Assembly: GCA_028551475.1 (NCBI GenBank) | Contig: CM052354.1 | Location: forward strand, 22,095,258 to 22,159,257 | Direction: 5' to 3' | From: Casuarina equisetifolia | Taxonomy: Eukaryota; Streptophyta; Magnoliopsida; Fagales; Casuarinaceae | DNA: 64,000 nucleotides | Part shown: one piece after another, positions 62,701 to 64,000 of the stretch | Layout: each line of letters opens with the position of its first letter | Position numbering within the stretch: position 1 is the first letter of the stretch | Notes under the pieces: generated by a model | Told to the model about the DNA's origin: nothing | Seen by the model: the letters and a program-made list of their open reading frames with translations, nothing else | Databases searched by the model: none | Position numbers and translations under genes: made by a program

Positions 62701-64000
62701 ATGAAAAGGCAAAGAGTGGACATACGGGAGCATGTGAAAGAGGGTGGAAGGTAAACTTTAAAAAAAAAAAATTTCTAATATAATAATTAAATATCACAAA
62801 TGATTAACTAATTGCTTCTCTATCTCCCGCTCTCTCTTTCCCTCCCATCCTTCTATTTCTCTTTTCAAAATTTACACTCATCATATGCCTTAGGTTTAGT
62901 TCTGCAAGTCATTTACACTAATCAAGCCACTAACCTCCATAACAAACTCCTATTAATTAGACTAGGTTAACAAAACAAACCGTCATCACTCCAGTTGCTG
63001 CACTCACACCAGCTTCACCAAATATTGCTGTCGCAGCTTCAGTTACCAAGGCAGTTGCTCCAATATTAACAACACTAAGCACATAAATAGAAACCAGAAT
63101 GATAAACAATTGTTAAAACGTAAGCTAAGAAAATCAAATCATAATGCAAAGAATCACAAAAGGGGCAGTACGTTGTGCCAATAAGTATAGTAGTTAGGAA
63201 ACGCGTCACATCACTTTGAAGCTTTCTGAAGACACCATTCTCAGGCTCCTTTTCAGCTAACTCACGCACCTGAAACAGGCTGACATCAGATGAGTGATTA
63301 CACTTCAAGATCATAACAGGCTAGATTACCTACTTATCAAAAAATATTGGACTGGAAAATCAAGGGAGAATATCACCATACACACATATAAGAACGAAGA
63401 AATAATTTCCTTCTAGAAATATCTATCAGATGGCTTCAAAATATAAAATTAAACTTTAACCGAGTATCAAATTCTAAAAGATCAGCTGCATTGAATCAAA
63501 GAATTTTGTGCTCGTACACAGCAAAGAAGGCAATTCTTAACCAGGTTAAGTCGCACAAGCGAAATGGAGTTTCTTGGTAAACGAGTGAAATCTGAAACTT
63601 CAATCGACTCAACATTTTGGTTATTTGTAAATCTTCATTCCATATCTAGAGGAAAAATCTTTTGTAGTGACGATAGTTGCCATTAAAATTCAGAACAAGT
63701 AGAAACACTCATTATCAGGCAATGAAGTATGTACCTTCCAAGGCCAAAGCGTGGTGATTGAAGTCTCCGCCATAGAGAAAAAGGCTGAGAGTCCCAGAAG
63801 CGCTGCCAAAATCAGACCCTGCTCCTTAAGAACTAGAAGAACCTGTAGCGTCTTTGGCCACGCATTCCTCAACAACAATATGTTCTGCCCAATAACCCCA
63901 TAACCAGCATTCACCGCACCTTCCACGGCAAATACTCTATTACATCCAAAAACCAAAATCCCACAAACCATAGCCGCCAAAACAATCCCACGCTTCACTA
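56783..64000 (-). CDS. Chloroplast CNNM/CorC-type DUF21-CBS membrane protein (MGR8/9-like), 5' end missing
   Basis: Fourteen exons on the minus strand: (64000)-63735, 63269-63172, 63074-62981, 62329-62252, 62094-61991, 61611-61530, 61093-60954, 60847-60769, 60661-60598, 60371-60280, 59839-59774, 58878-58762, 58065-57895 and 57019-56783. All join in phase to give 561 residues; about 90-100 N-terminal residues with the transit peptide lie outside. A DUF21 membrane domain with several helices comes first (AALLGLSAFFSMAETS, TTVVNIGATALV, VAILLLTEITPKS). A CBS pair follows (VREVMTPLVDV...YSRVPVFEQRVDNIVGIAYAMDLL; MSVWNLLREF...[29 protein letters not shown]), then a CorC/HlyC domain and an acidic tail. 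It resembles Arabidopsis At3g13070/At1g55930 (MGR8/9), implicated in chloroplast magnesium transport. Confidence 0.95.
57507..57570. repeat. Poly-T/poly-G/GA low-complexity tract in CNNM intron 13
   Basis: Fourteen T, fourteen G, then GGTGGTGGTGTGGGGG, AGGGGGG and a GA run, all within the last intron. On the transcribed sense strand this reads TC-rich, then C-rich, then A. Confidence 0.9.

Overview
The window is nuclear DNA from a flowering plant, most likely a dicot. The genes have plant-type GT-AG introns, belong to plant-specific families (group I WRKY, GRAS, mTERF9, HIPP, CCCH-RRM, chloroplast CNNM/DUF21), and lie in AT-rich DNA full of plant-type retroelements. The genus cannot be fixed from the sequence alone.

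Layout. (1) 1-2352: 3' end of a WRKY20-like group I WRKY gene. (2) About 1030-14935: an old tandem triplication of a block running from the WRKY intron and last exon into a neighbouring zinc-finger/PARP-like gene. Copy 1 keeps the real WRKY exon but is split by a decayed Ty1/copia element (4255-9745). Copy 2 keeps the only open zinc-finger-family gene (11614-12956). Copy 3 is debris. (3) 14989-16638, minus: intact single-exon PAT1-type GRAS gene, probably with a 5'-leader intron. (4) 22487-23190, minus, and 23625-26328, plus: head-to-head pair of probable plastid genes, a small CxxC zinc-motif protein and mTERF9, sharing a gap of about 0.43 kb. (5) 28942-31525, minus: CCCH zinc-finger plus RRM gene with seven coding exons. 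(6) About 31.5-47.2 kb: gene-poor and repeat-rich, with a solo-LTR-like unit, a tRNA-type SINE, a tandem array of miniature LTR elements (TRIM-like) and a second single TRIM. (7) About 47.2-52.1 kb: a cluster of isoprenylated heavy-metal-binding proteins (HIPPs), two intact genes among three relics. (8) 52.1-56.3 kb: no gene recognised. (9) 56337-56669: small conserved-looking single-exon gene. (10) 56783-64000, minus: 14 exons of a chloroplast CNNM-type (MGR8/9-like) membrane protein whose 5' end lies beyond the window.

The genes form no joint pathway; they are ordinary neighbours on a plant chromosome. The most informative history lies in the local duplications: the WRKY/zinc-finger triplication, the HIPP cluster in which two dead copies share the same broken splice donor, and the tandem TRIM array. 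I found no CRISPR array, rRNA gene or clear functional tRNA. All exon boundaries were read by eye from splice consensus, reading phase and family resemblance.
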